A stretch of DNA of 7,832 nucleotides from NCBI GenBank assembly GCA_004298605.1, contig SCPW01000161.1, positions 1 through 7,832 of the forward strand, read 5' to 3'. Within the stretch, counting starts at the first letter, position 1. Each line of letters opens with the position of its first letter. This stretch comes from Gallionella sp. (GTDB lineage Bacteria; Pseudomonadota; Gammaproteobacteria; Burkholderiales; Gallionellaceae). Shown in pieces: positions 1 to 5,941 of the stretch. The notes beneath the pieces were generated by a model, which made no database searches, was not told the DNA's origin, and saw only the letters and a list, made by a program, of their open reading frames with translations. A program made the translations under genes and the position numbers.

Positions 1-186
1 CTCGGCTCCACGGCGACGCAGTTGCACAGCATGGAAAGCAGCATGGCAAACAGCCCGGTTGCCGACGCCGCCAAGGTAGCGGAAATCAGGCAGGCCATCA
101 GCGATGGCCGCTTCAAGGTCAACTCGGAAGTCGTCGCCGACCGCCTGCTCGAAACGGTGCGCGACCTGATCGGCAACAGGAACTGA
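1..186 (+). CDS. flgM: FlgM, anti-sigma-28 factor (C-terminal part)
   Basis: FlgM binds the flagellar sigma factor FliA (sigma-28) in the cytoplasm and holds late flagellar genes off until it is exported through the finished hook-basal body. Only the last 61 residues are visible; the start lies before base 1. The visible part has the family C-terminus, which forms the sigma-binding helices: VAEIRQAISDGRFKVNSEVV followed by ADRLLETVRDLI. The segment before it is a low-complexity stretch rich in Ser, Ala and Met. The gene ends with TGA at 184-186, three bases before the flgN start, so the two are probably one transcript. The identification rests on the C-terminal motif and on the flgN neighbour, and both agree with the usual flgM-flgN order. 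Confidence 0.93.
   Translation, partial: LGSTATQLHSMESSMANSPVADAAKVAEIRQAISDGRFKVNSEVVADRLLETVRDLIGNRN
178..181 (+). promoter_or_regulatory. Shine-Dalgarno site of flgN
   Basis: AGGA lies inside the last codons of flgM, 8 bases before the TTG at 190. The next in-frame ATG is about 100 bases further on and would remove the first helix of FlgN. This site therefore supports the TTG start. Confidence 0.55.
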
Positions 187-189
187 CAG

Positions 190-675
190 TTGAAACGACC
201 CCCCGGTCCGCACACGCAAATATTTGCCGCATTGGCCGCCGAACGTGCGGCATTGCTGGGCTTCGTGGCTTTGCTGGAACGCGAGCAGGAAATGCTGGTG
301 GAGAACCGCACCGACCGGTTGATCGAGTTGTCCGGGCAGAAAACAACCTGCGCATTCAACCTGAACCAGCTCGCCGAAACGCGCCGCGGTTTGCTGCGGA
401 AAAATATCCCCCAACCTGCCGGTGCAGACGCCGTTCACGCATGGCTGGAAACGCACAGCCCGGATGGCCTGGCAGCCTGGTCGGAAGTTATCGCTCTGGC
501 AAAACGCGCCCGGCAGCTTAACCAGACCAATGGCGAACTGATCCAGATGAAGCTGCGCCACAACCAGAAATCGCTGGCTGTTCTGAGCAGCGCGGTAAAC
601 AAAGCCAATCTTTACGGCCCCGACGGGCAGGCCAGCTTTTCGCCGGGCAGCGGCAGATCGCTGGGAAGCGGGTGA
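190..675 (+). CDS. flgN: FlgN, flagellar export chaperone for hook-filament junction proteins
   Basis: FlgN-family proteins are small, all-helical cytoplasmic chaperones that bind FlgK and FlgL and bring them to the flagellar type III export gate. The product has 161 residues, the usual family size. Residues 8-70 form a long amphipathic helix typical of the N-terminal half (AALAAERAALLGFVALLERE, then EMLVENRTDRLIELSGQK). Residues 95-140 hold the second conserved helix, with the NQTNGELIQMKLRHNQKSLA signature, which ends in NLYGPDGQ, the common FlgN C-terminal motif. The last 15 residues are a Ser/Gly-rich tail. The start is a TTG, chosen because a Shine-Dalgarno AGGA lies 8 bases upstream and the gap to the flgM stop is only 3 bases. 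The rare start may keep expression low. flgM just upstream is the expected partner. Confidence 0.93.
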   Translation: MKRPPGPHTQIFAALAAERAALLGFVALLEREQEMLVENRTDRLIELSGQKTTCAFNLNQLAETRRGLLRKNIPQPAGADAVHAWLETHSPDGLAAWSEVIALAKRARQLNQTNGELIQMKLRHNQKSLAVLSSAVNKANLYGPDGQASFSPGSGRSLGSG

Positions 676-784
676 CAGAAGACCCAAGGTGCGGGAACTG
701 GGTGCCGGGCAGAACCTGAGCGGCAGATTTTACTCGCACCCCAACCCTCGTTCCCCGTCCAATATCAACCGCAACCGGCTCGAA
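676..784. other. Intergenic region between convergent flgN and pilY1
   Basis: These 109 bases separate the 3' ends of two operons that point at each other. I see no gene here. The only structure is the weak hairpin described separately and an outer inverted repeat (GGTGCG at 688-693 with CGCACC at 735-740). No convincing terminator faces the pilY1 direction. Confidence 0.7.
704..731 (+). terminator. Possible weak terminator of flgMN
   Basis: GCCG (704-707) pairs with CGGC (721-724) and CAG (710-712) pairs with CTG (716-718). A two-by-two mismatch lies between the stems, and the loop is AAC. A short TTTT follows at 728-731. Position and direction fit the end of flgMN. The stem is imperfect and the T-tract short, and a competing stem (ACCCA 682-686 with TGGGT 699-703) exists, so this is tentative. 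Confidence 0.28.
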
Positions 785-3700
785 TCAATCCATTTCCTGG
801 TACCAGTAGGTTCGGGTGCGGCTGGTTGGAACGTTGATCGTCGGTTTTCCGCCACCGAGAGCAGACCCGCAGTCCGCCCCGACGCAATTTGGGTCACCGC
901 CACCGCCAATGATGAATGGAACAAGTTTTGTCGTCGCCACCCCATTTACGGTTACATTGACGCTTACCAGCCCGGCTACCGCAGAGGGCGGCAACCCTCC
1001 TCCGGAGAAGGTGGTGGATGTATATGTTCCGGCTATGGGTTTGATCTTGTAGCCCCTCGCAATCCCCAGGTTAACGCTGCACGAATTGGCGGAAGGCGCC
1101 ACCGGTTGATTGGTGCCGAAGTAGGTATAGCCCGCTACGGTGAGCGGCGCGTTGACCACCTTTTCCCCTTCGCCGAGGTCGATGTAGTAACCCAGGTTAG
1201 GGGTGGTGCTGTCCCCCGTGCTGGGAAGCGCAACACCGTAAGTATCGGTCGTAGCGTCGAACAGTTTGTCGCGGACAATAGCCGTCGCACCACTGCCGTC
1301 GTCGTCGGTGTTGATATCCTTCAGCATGTAAAACCGGTTGCTTATGTCATACGATGCATCATCGTACAGCGGGTGTTCACGGTCGCCTTGCCCGACCAGT
1401 ACCGCATCATAGCTATTGGTGGGCACCACATCCGCCGGATAGAAAAACTTGCCGGGGGTATTGCCGCCCGAGCATACTCCGCCGGAGCACCCCAATGCGG
1501 CCAGCTTGTTCACCTGCCAGTAATCGGGGGTTTTGTGGGCAGCCGTGGGTTGAAGATCCACGCGCCACACGTTGCCGCCCACATCGACGGCATACAGGCG
1601 GTCAATTTTTCCATTGCCATTCCGGTCTACCAGGGTGATATCGGCGGGAATGCTGTAATCCATTCCCGACACGAGGCATGTCGCTTTTGTCGTGTTACCG
1701 CTGCAGGCAGAAACGCCCGGTGTGGCGCTCCATACCATGGCGCCGGTAATCGCATCCACAACGAATATCCCGCGCCCCATGGTGTTGGTTGCGGGTGGCT
1801 CGCTATCTTCCGCAGTGTCATAGCCACCCCCGAAAATCAGCACCGGATTGGCATACCCTTCAACCGATGCCACTTTGGGTGCCGACCATGTCTGGCCGAG
1901 CTCGTTGAAATCCGCGCTTGCGGTAAACCCGCCTGGGGTAGTGAGCCCGGTTGATTCGATTTTCCACAGGAATTGCGGGTTGGTCGGCGTGGAGACATCC
2001 AGCGCGTAGATGAACCGCCCACCCCTGCGCATGGCAAGGTAGAGATAGGCGGTATTGGTTGTCCCATCGGCATTCAATAACTGGTAAACACCGGTCGAAC
2101 CATCGGCGAAATAATCCTTCCTCAGCGGAGCCGGCAGGATTCCAGCCGGTGTTGACGGCAGCAACAACTGCGGGCTATTGGTGCGTTGCCGGTCGAGCCT
2201 GTCAAAAAACTCGGTTGGGATGAACCCCCACAGTTCGCTGCCGGGAACAGGAAGAGCGCTGCCCGTGGGGTTGGTCTGGTTGCCATTGACGGCGCGGAAC
2301 ACGCCATCGTTGGAGCCGTAGAAAACGATTACTCCGGTTGTGCCGCTATAGTTGACGACCACCGGCCGCGAATGCAGCACATCCCCGTGGAACGATGGGC
2401 GGACGGTGACGCTACCGCCAGGGCCGAGCTCATCGCCGAAATTATCCTGGCCGCGCACCCAGTTGATCAGGGGGTCTCTGGCGGGTGGAGTCGATCCTTG
2501 ATAGGCCGTTATGTGCGCACCCGTTGCCGGCGTGGCGGGAGAGAGCGTCACGGGGCCGAACGTAAACGCGGTGCTGCACGCGACAGGGCAAGTTATGGTC
2601 CACGTGCCGGTGTATGCGCTTTCATCCGCAAATGCGGTGCCCGAGGTTGCGATATCCACCGAATTGCCCGTTGTAAAAGTGTTGGCTACCCCAGTCACTG
2701 TGGCCGTGGTTCCGCTTCTGGCAATGCTGCCGGCAGGGATGGTTACCGGCGTGCCGGACAAGGCGACCTGCATGGTTCCGCCAGCGCTGATAGCCGGTGT
2801 GGCCGCGATCGGGTAAGTGAACGTAGTGCAGGTGCCGCTACAGGTTATAAGAGCGCCGCTCACGACATAGGCGCTTTCATTTGCGGCAGAACCCGTGTTG
2901 ACCGTAATGTCCACAGTGTCGCCGTTTGTAAAAGCGTTGGCGGTAACTCCCGTTGCCGTCGCCGTAGCCGCGACGGTGGTTCCGGTGCGGGTCAGCCCAC
3001 CCAAAACCACGGGCGTGGTAGAGGGGACTGCCGTTGCTCCGGCGGTAATAGCGCCCGGGTTGCCGGTAACGCCGCCAAAGGTGAATTGGGTGGCGCTGGT
3101 TACGGTTATGGTTTTATTGCCTTCGAACGTGGCCTGGCCTGTTCCGGCGATCGTGACGGCCTGCCCCGTATGAAAACCATGTGCGGCCGTAGTCGTCGCC
3201 GTGGCCGTACTACCGCTCTTGGTAACGCTGGAGAGTGTTCTGGTGTAAGGGTGGATCACCGCCTTGTAAGTGTTCGCGGCGGGCGTAGTCGGATATACCG
3301 GTACCTGATAGGTGAACTGTGTGGAACTGGTCACGGTAATACTCTTGACGCCGTTGTAATCGGCCGGTGATGCGCCTGTGATCTGGACGCTGGCGCCCGT
3401 GCTATAGCCATGCGCAGCCGCGGTAGTTACCGTAGCGGTTGCCGTATTTGTCGCTGTGGCAGTGCTGCTCGAACTGCGCGCGATGGTAGAGATTGCTTGC
3501 GCGGCCGCGTTGTGCAGGCTGGCCGTATATGCCCCCGCTGTCGGGGTGGTCGGAAGATCCGGCAGGCCTGCGATGGTGAATGTAGTGGCGCTGTTGACAG
3601 TGATATTCTGCGTCACGTTGTATTCGGGCTGCGTCGCGCCGCTTATGGTGACGGAACTCCCCGTAGTGTAGCCATGCGCGCCGGACGTGGTCACCAGCGC

Positions 3701-5338
3701 GGTGGTGCCGGTGCGGGCGATACTGCTCACGCTTAACGACGATGCGGCGCCAAACGCCAGCGCCGTGATGTCCGCATTGGTCGTCGCGAAGGCGTTGGCG
3801 CTGTTGGATAGCGTGGTATTACAACTCGCCCCGCTCGGGCAGTAGGTGTACAGCTTGCGCGGGTTGGTGGAGGTGCCTGCGGTGGCCGTGTAATCGGCGG
3901 TCAGGTTGGCCAGGCGCATCACCTGCGCCGCGCCGCCCTTTTCCACCAGCTCGCCGTCCGGCAAATCATATGCGCCACCCGCGCCTTGCTGGTTGTTGAC
4001 CCAGAAACCGTTCGTCGGATCCGCCACCGGGCTGCACGCGCGTTGATCCGGATCGGTGCTGGCTCCGCCACAGGTCCAATAGCTGACCGCATTGGGGGAA
4101 ATAAAGCCGGTGCCCGCTGAACTGATAGCGGAAGCGGCGAGGCTGTCGGCCATCTTCAGGCTGTCGCTCACCGGGTCATAAACGAATTGGTACTGCTTCA
4201 GGTTGCCCACCCATCTCGGATTACCGCCCGAGTCCGGACGGAACATGCCCATGTAAATCTGGTTCAGGTAAGTGCCCTGCGTATTCACGCTGACCGGCAG
4301 GCTGGATGAAGAAAATACGCTGTTGACCGCCTGCACCTCGTTGAGGATTTTGAGGAGCGCCTGGGTAATACTGTCGTAGTCGGTTGTGGCAAAATATTTT
4401 CCGCCGCCGACATTGGCCATGCTGGTCAGGGTCGCCGCGTAGTTGGCCTGGCAACTGGCTCCGAGCAGCCCGATCGTGTAGGTGGTGATTTTCTGGGTCT
4501 CGGTTACCGAACTGTAAAGATCGTGCTGGCGCATATAACGCGCCCATTCGTCCGCATAAAATCCATTGCTTTCGTGGGCGCTGGTAGGAAATGTGTAAGT
4601 GCCGCACGACGTGGCATGGGTAGTGGTGATGAGCGCCGTCTGCGCTGCGGTTACGTCGGGCGCGCTGGCAAGGGCTGCTGCCGGGCTGGTGGAGCCGCCA
4701 TCTCCCGGGCTACCGGAAGAACTATATGAATTACCGATGAAAATGACGAAGTTCTGCTGGCAGCCTGCGGCCGGTTTGATGCCGGAATAATCCCGGCCGG
4801 AAAGCCCCGTGCCGCCAGAATAATAGGCCCAAGCCTCCTGCATCGTTGCCGCAGTCGCCTCGCCGGCTGATTTGATATAGCCATTCCCCGCACCACCCGA
4901 GGTTACCCAGGTTTTGATCCAGGCCAGCAGCGGAGCCTTGTTGGCCGCAGTCATCGCGGTCAGTGGCACGACCAGGCATCCGCCGTCATTTCCGCCGCAG
5001 TTTGCGTTGTTGATGTCCCGGATATTGTTGGCGTTATAGACCATCATGCCGATATTGACCACGTCATCCGGCAATGCGTTAATCACATTGTAAAACGCGC
5101 ATTGCTCTATGCCGCCTACCGTGCCGCTAAGCGCTGTCGCCACACCGTCGATGACACAGCTCGAGCCTGCGGCGCTGGAGGAAAAGTTGGCCGCATTATC
5201 GAAAACGATCAGGACGTTGGGCTTGCCGGCGGCGCCGCTGAGGCCGCTGTAAATGTCAATATCTTCTGCCCGGCTTGCCGTGGAATGACCCATCAAGACG
5301 AGCGACAGGCTGACCAGAATAAGTTGTATCGTTTTCAT
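785..5338 (-). CDS. pilY1: PilY1-type type IV pilus tip adhesin with an inserted five-repeat block
   Basis: PilY1/PilC proteins sit at the type IV pilus tip with the minor pilins, promote pilus assembly and mediate adhesion and surface sensing. The product has about 1517 residues, longer than the usual 1000-1200. In order: a signal peptide (1-24, likely cut after STASRA); a von Willebrand A-like region (about 38-345), in which the metal-site motif is degenerate (FDNAANFS in place of DxSxS); a linker with YLNQIYMGMFRPDSGG (357-372); a block of five tandem repeats (537-952); the join DPLINWVRGQD (955-965); and the PilC beta-propeller from GDVLHSRPVVV (985) to about 1475, with a calcium loop DRNGNGKID at 1238-1246. 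The tail holds a CVGADC cysteine pair. The start is the ATG at 5338, preceded by GGAGG at a 7-base gap; an in-frame ATG seven codons upstream has no comparable site and would spoil the signal peptide. It is the last gene of the minor-pilin operon. The family call is firm; the ligand is unknown. Confidence 0.95.
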   Translation of the reverse strand: MKTIQLILVSLSLVLMGHSTASRAEDIDIYSGLSGAAGKPNVLIVFDNAANFSSSAAGSSCVIDGVATALSGTVGGIEQCAFYNVINALPDDVVNIGMMVYNANNIRDINNANCGGNDGGCLVVPLTAMTAANKAPLLAWIKTWVTSGGAGNGYIKSAGEATAATMQEAWAYYSGGTGLSGRDYSGIKPAAGCQQNFVIFIGNSYSSSGSPGDGGSTSPAAALASAPDVTAAQTALITTTHATSCGTYTFPTSAHESNGFYADEWARYMRQHDLYSSVTETQKITTYTIGLLGASCQANYAATLTSMANVGGGKYFATTDYDSITQALLKILNEVQAVNSVFSSSSLPVSVNTQGTYLNQIYMGMFRPDSGGNPRWVGNLKQYQFVYDPVSDSLKMADSLAASAISSAGTGFISPNAVSYWTCGGASTDPDQRACSPVADPTNGFWVNNQQGAGGAYDLPDGELVEKGGAAQVMRLANLTADYTATAGTSTNPRKLYTYCPSGASCNTTLSNSANAFATTNADITALAFGAASSLSVSSIARTGTTALVTTSGAHGYTTGSSVTISGATQPEYNVTQNITVNSATTFTIAGLPDLPTTPTAGAYTASLHNAAAQAISTIARSSSSTATATNTATATVTTAAAHGYSTGASVQITGASPADYNGVKSITVTSSTQFTYQVPVYPTTPAANTYKAVIHPYTRTLSSVTKSGSTATATTTAAHGFHTGQAVTIAGTGQATFEGNKTITVTSATQFTFGGVTGNPGAITAGATAVPSTTPVVLGGLTRTGTTVAATATATGVTANAFTNGDTVDITVNTGSAANESAYVVSGALITCSGTCTTFTYPIAATPAISAGGTMQVALSGTPVTIPAGSIARSGTTATVTGVANTFTTGNSVDIATSGTAFADESAYTGTWTITCPVACSTAFTFGPVTLSPATPATGAHITAYQGSTPPARDPLINWVRGQDNFGDELGPGGSVTVRPSFHGDVLHSRPVVVNYSGTTGVIVFYGSNDGVFRAVNGNQTNPTGSALPVPGSELWGFIPTEFFDRLDRQRTNSPQLLLPSTPAGILPAPLRKDYFADGSTGVYQLLNADGTTNTAYLYLAMRRGGRFIYALDVSTPTNPQFLWKIESTGLTTPGGFTASADFNELGQTWSAPKVASVEGYANPVLIFGGGYDTAEDSEPPATNTMGRGIFVVDAITGAMVWSATPGVSACSGNTTKATCLVSGMDYSIPADITLVDRNGNGKIDRLYAVDVGGNVWRVDLQPTAAHKTPDYWQVNKLAALGCSGGVCSGGNTPGKFFYPADVVPTNSYDAVLVGQGDREHPLYDDASYDISNRFYMLKDINTDDDGSGATAIVRDKLFDATTDTYGVALPSTGDSTTPNLGYYIDLGEGEKVVNAPLTVAGYTYFGTNQPVAPSANSCSVNLGIARGYKIKPIAGTYTSTTFSGGGLPPSAVAGLVSVNVTVNGVATTKLVPFIIGGGGDPNCVGADCGSALGGGKPTINVPTSRTRTYWYQEMD
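1601..1627 (-). other. Calcium-binding loop of the PilY1 beta-propeller
   Basis: These bases encode residues 1238-1246, DRNGNGKID, an EF-hand-like DxNxNGxxD loop, followed by RLYAVDVGGNVWRVDL. In Pseudomonas aeruginosa PilY1 a loop at the corresponding place in the propeller binds calcium and controls pilus extension and retraction. All acidic or amide ligand positions are present, so calcium binding is likely conserved. Confidence 0.75.
2483..3004 (-). repeat. PilY1 repeat block, type B units (B1, B2)
   Basis: Two tandem protein repeats lie directly before the beta-propeller: B1 at 2741-3004 (residues 779-866) and B2 at 2483-2740 (867-952). Each starts with a T/S-R-T/S-GTT strand. Both then share NxFTxGxxVDI, an ESAY motif, and ITC-xxx-C followed by FTY or FTF. 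The CxxxC pairs are at residues 833-837 and 917-921 and are absent from the type A units. The units are clearly related to each other and more distantly to type A. At DNA level they have diverged. One short stretch, GGTGGTTCCGGTGCGGG at 2975-2991, matches the start of unit A1 (3701-3717) at 16 of 17 bases. Confidence 0.8.
3005..3730 (-). repeat. PilY1 repeat block, type A units (A1, A2, A3)
   Basis: Three tandem protein repeats: A1 at 3494-3730 (residues 537-615), A2 at 3236-3493 (616-701) and A3 at 3005-3235 (702-778). Each begins with a strand such as SSIARTGTTA or SSVTKSGSTA. AHGY or AHGF followed by TGxxVxIxG comes next, then ITVxSxTxFT, and each unit ends in a Pro/Thr/Ala-rich linker. 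From memory, this AHGYxTG...ITVTSxTxFT pattern recurs in bacterial surface proteins and phage tail proteins as small beta-rich domains. Composition is strongly biased to Thr, Ala and Ser. Unit borders are good to a few residues only. Confidence 0.82.
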
Positions 5339-5345
5339 GATGTCG

Positions 5346-5350
5346 CCTCC
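5346..5350 (-). promoter_or_regulatory. Shine-Dalgarno site of pilY1
   Basis: On the minus strand this reads GGAGG, 7 bases before the ATG at 5338. It selects that ATG over the in-frame ATG at 5359. It also lets pilY1 be translated independently of the coupled pilin genes upstream. Confidence 0.8.
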
Positions 5351-5378
5351 AAACTGCATTAAGCCAGTTATCCCGGTC

Positions 5379-5396
5379 GCGGCAAACGAATGCCGC
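5379..5396 (-). other. Small hairpin in the pilX-pilY1 gap
   Basis: On the minus strand GCGGCA and TGCCGC form a perfect 6-bp stem around the loop TTCGTT. It lies in the 72-bp gap after the pilX stop and about 30 bases before the pilY1 Shine-Dalgarno site. No T-tract follows, so it is not a typical intrinsic terminator. It could be a processing or stability element in the mRNA that sets the PilY1 level against the pilins, or it could be chance. Confidence 0.35.
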
Positions 5397-5410
5397 CGAT
5401 TAGCGCAATA

Positions 5411-5941
5411 CTACGGGCAGGCCGTCCCCGCCGGCACCCGGGTAAATACACCCTGATGCACGGCCGTGTTCGCACCGGTGTTGCTGTCGGCCACTGTGGC
5501 GCGGATATCCCAATTCTGTTGGTAGCACCACGATTGCGCCGATGCCGCCACGACACCCGACGCGCCCATGATCCCGGTGTTACTCGCCGAACCGCTGCCG
5601 AGGCAAGCGGCGTCAGCCGCAATGTCGGGATCCAGCTCGCCGTTGGTGAGCCCGATGGAACTCGTGCAAGTAGGCTCTTCAACTTGTGCGGTGTAACTCG
5701 CTGCCCCGAAGGTCACCGCAACGGATGACGCTGCCGGGCTGGCGGTGAAATTGCTGCTGATTATGCCCTCAATGGCTTGCTGTGCGGCGGCGTTCGCCTC
5801 CTCACGGAATTGCGCGTTACCCACCATCTGGATGTTTGATGTTGTTGTATTCATTGCAGAAATCGCAATCAACGTCAGCAGCACCAGCATGACAAGTGCC
5901 ACTAACAGGGTGCTGCCACGCTGTTTATGCGACGGGATCAT
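5411..5941 (-). CDS. pilX: PilX, type IV pilus minor pilin
   Basis: PilX is a minor pilin of the tip-priming complex and is the counterpart of GspK in type II secretion. The product has 176 residues. It opens with a short basic leader, MIPSHKQRG, and a hydrophobic helix (STLLVALVMLVLLTLIAISA, residues 10-29), the PilX N-terminal signature. If prepilin peptidase cuts after Gly9, position +5 is Val rather than the usual Glu; loss of Glu5 is known for GspK and fits PilX. The helix continues through QFREEANAAAQQAIEGI (44-60). The globular part has four Cys (92, 113, 139, 175), enough for two disulfides, the last one next to the C-terminus. The ATG overlaps the pilW stop as ATGA, and GGAGGGAG lies 5 bases upstream. 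The gene is flanked by pilW and pilY1, as expected. Confidence 0.9.
   Translation of the reverse strand: MIPSHKQRGSTLLVALVMLVLLTLIAISAMNTTTSNIQMVGNAQFREEANAAAQQAIEGIISSNFTASPAASSVAVTFGAASYTAQVEEPTCTSSIGLTNGELDPDIAADAACLGSGSASNTGIMGASGVVAASAQSWCYQQNWDIRATVADSNTGANTAVHQGVFTRVPAGTACP

Noticed and set aside
796..805. Perfect 10-bp palindrome CTGGTACCAG near the pilY1 end
   Set aside because: It lies inside the last codons of pilY1, and a single short palindrome is expected by chance. It has no T-tract or partner site.
689..1954. Plus-strand open frame of about 420 codons opposite the pilY1 3' half
   Set aside because: It lies entirely opposite the PilY1 propeller apart from its first part in the intergenic gap. 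Its translation has no recognisable domain and an Arg/Gly/His-rich make-up typical of the reverse of a GC-rich gene.
2895..3173. Plus-strand Val/Ala/Pro-rich frame that looks like a membrane protein
   Set aside because: The hydrophobic look comes from the complement of ACC/GCC/ACG codons in the repeats. It has no ribosome site and no family resemblance.
2186..3370. Plus-strand open frame of about 390 codons opposite the repeat block
   Set aside because: It is the reverse of Thr/Ala-rich codons, which gives Arg/Gly/Cys-rich nonsense without stops. The minus-strand frame is a clear, full-length PilY1.
2483..3730. Repeat block as a mobile element or a phase-variable tract
   Set aside because: The units are diverged in DNA sequence. 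No terminal inverted repeats, target duplications or simple-sequence runs were seen, and the reading frame is intact throughout.
5339..5359. Seven-codon N-terminal extension of PilY1 from the ATG at 5359
   Set aside because: It would put MQFGGDI before the signal peptide, and the proper Shine-Dalgarno GGAGG would then lie inside the coding sequence. The ATG at 5338 fits both signals.
5350..5390. Possible internal promoter before pilY1 (TTGCCG with CTTAAT about 16 bases on, minus strand)
   Set aside because: Each box matches the sigma-70 consensus at only four of six positions, and the gap is short, so this is no better than chance.
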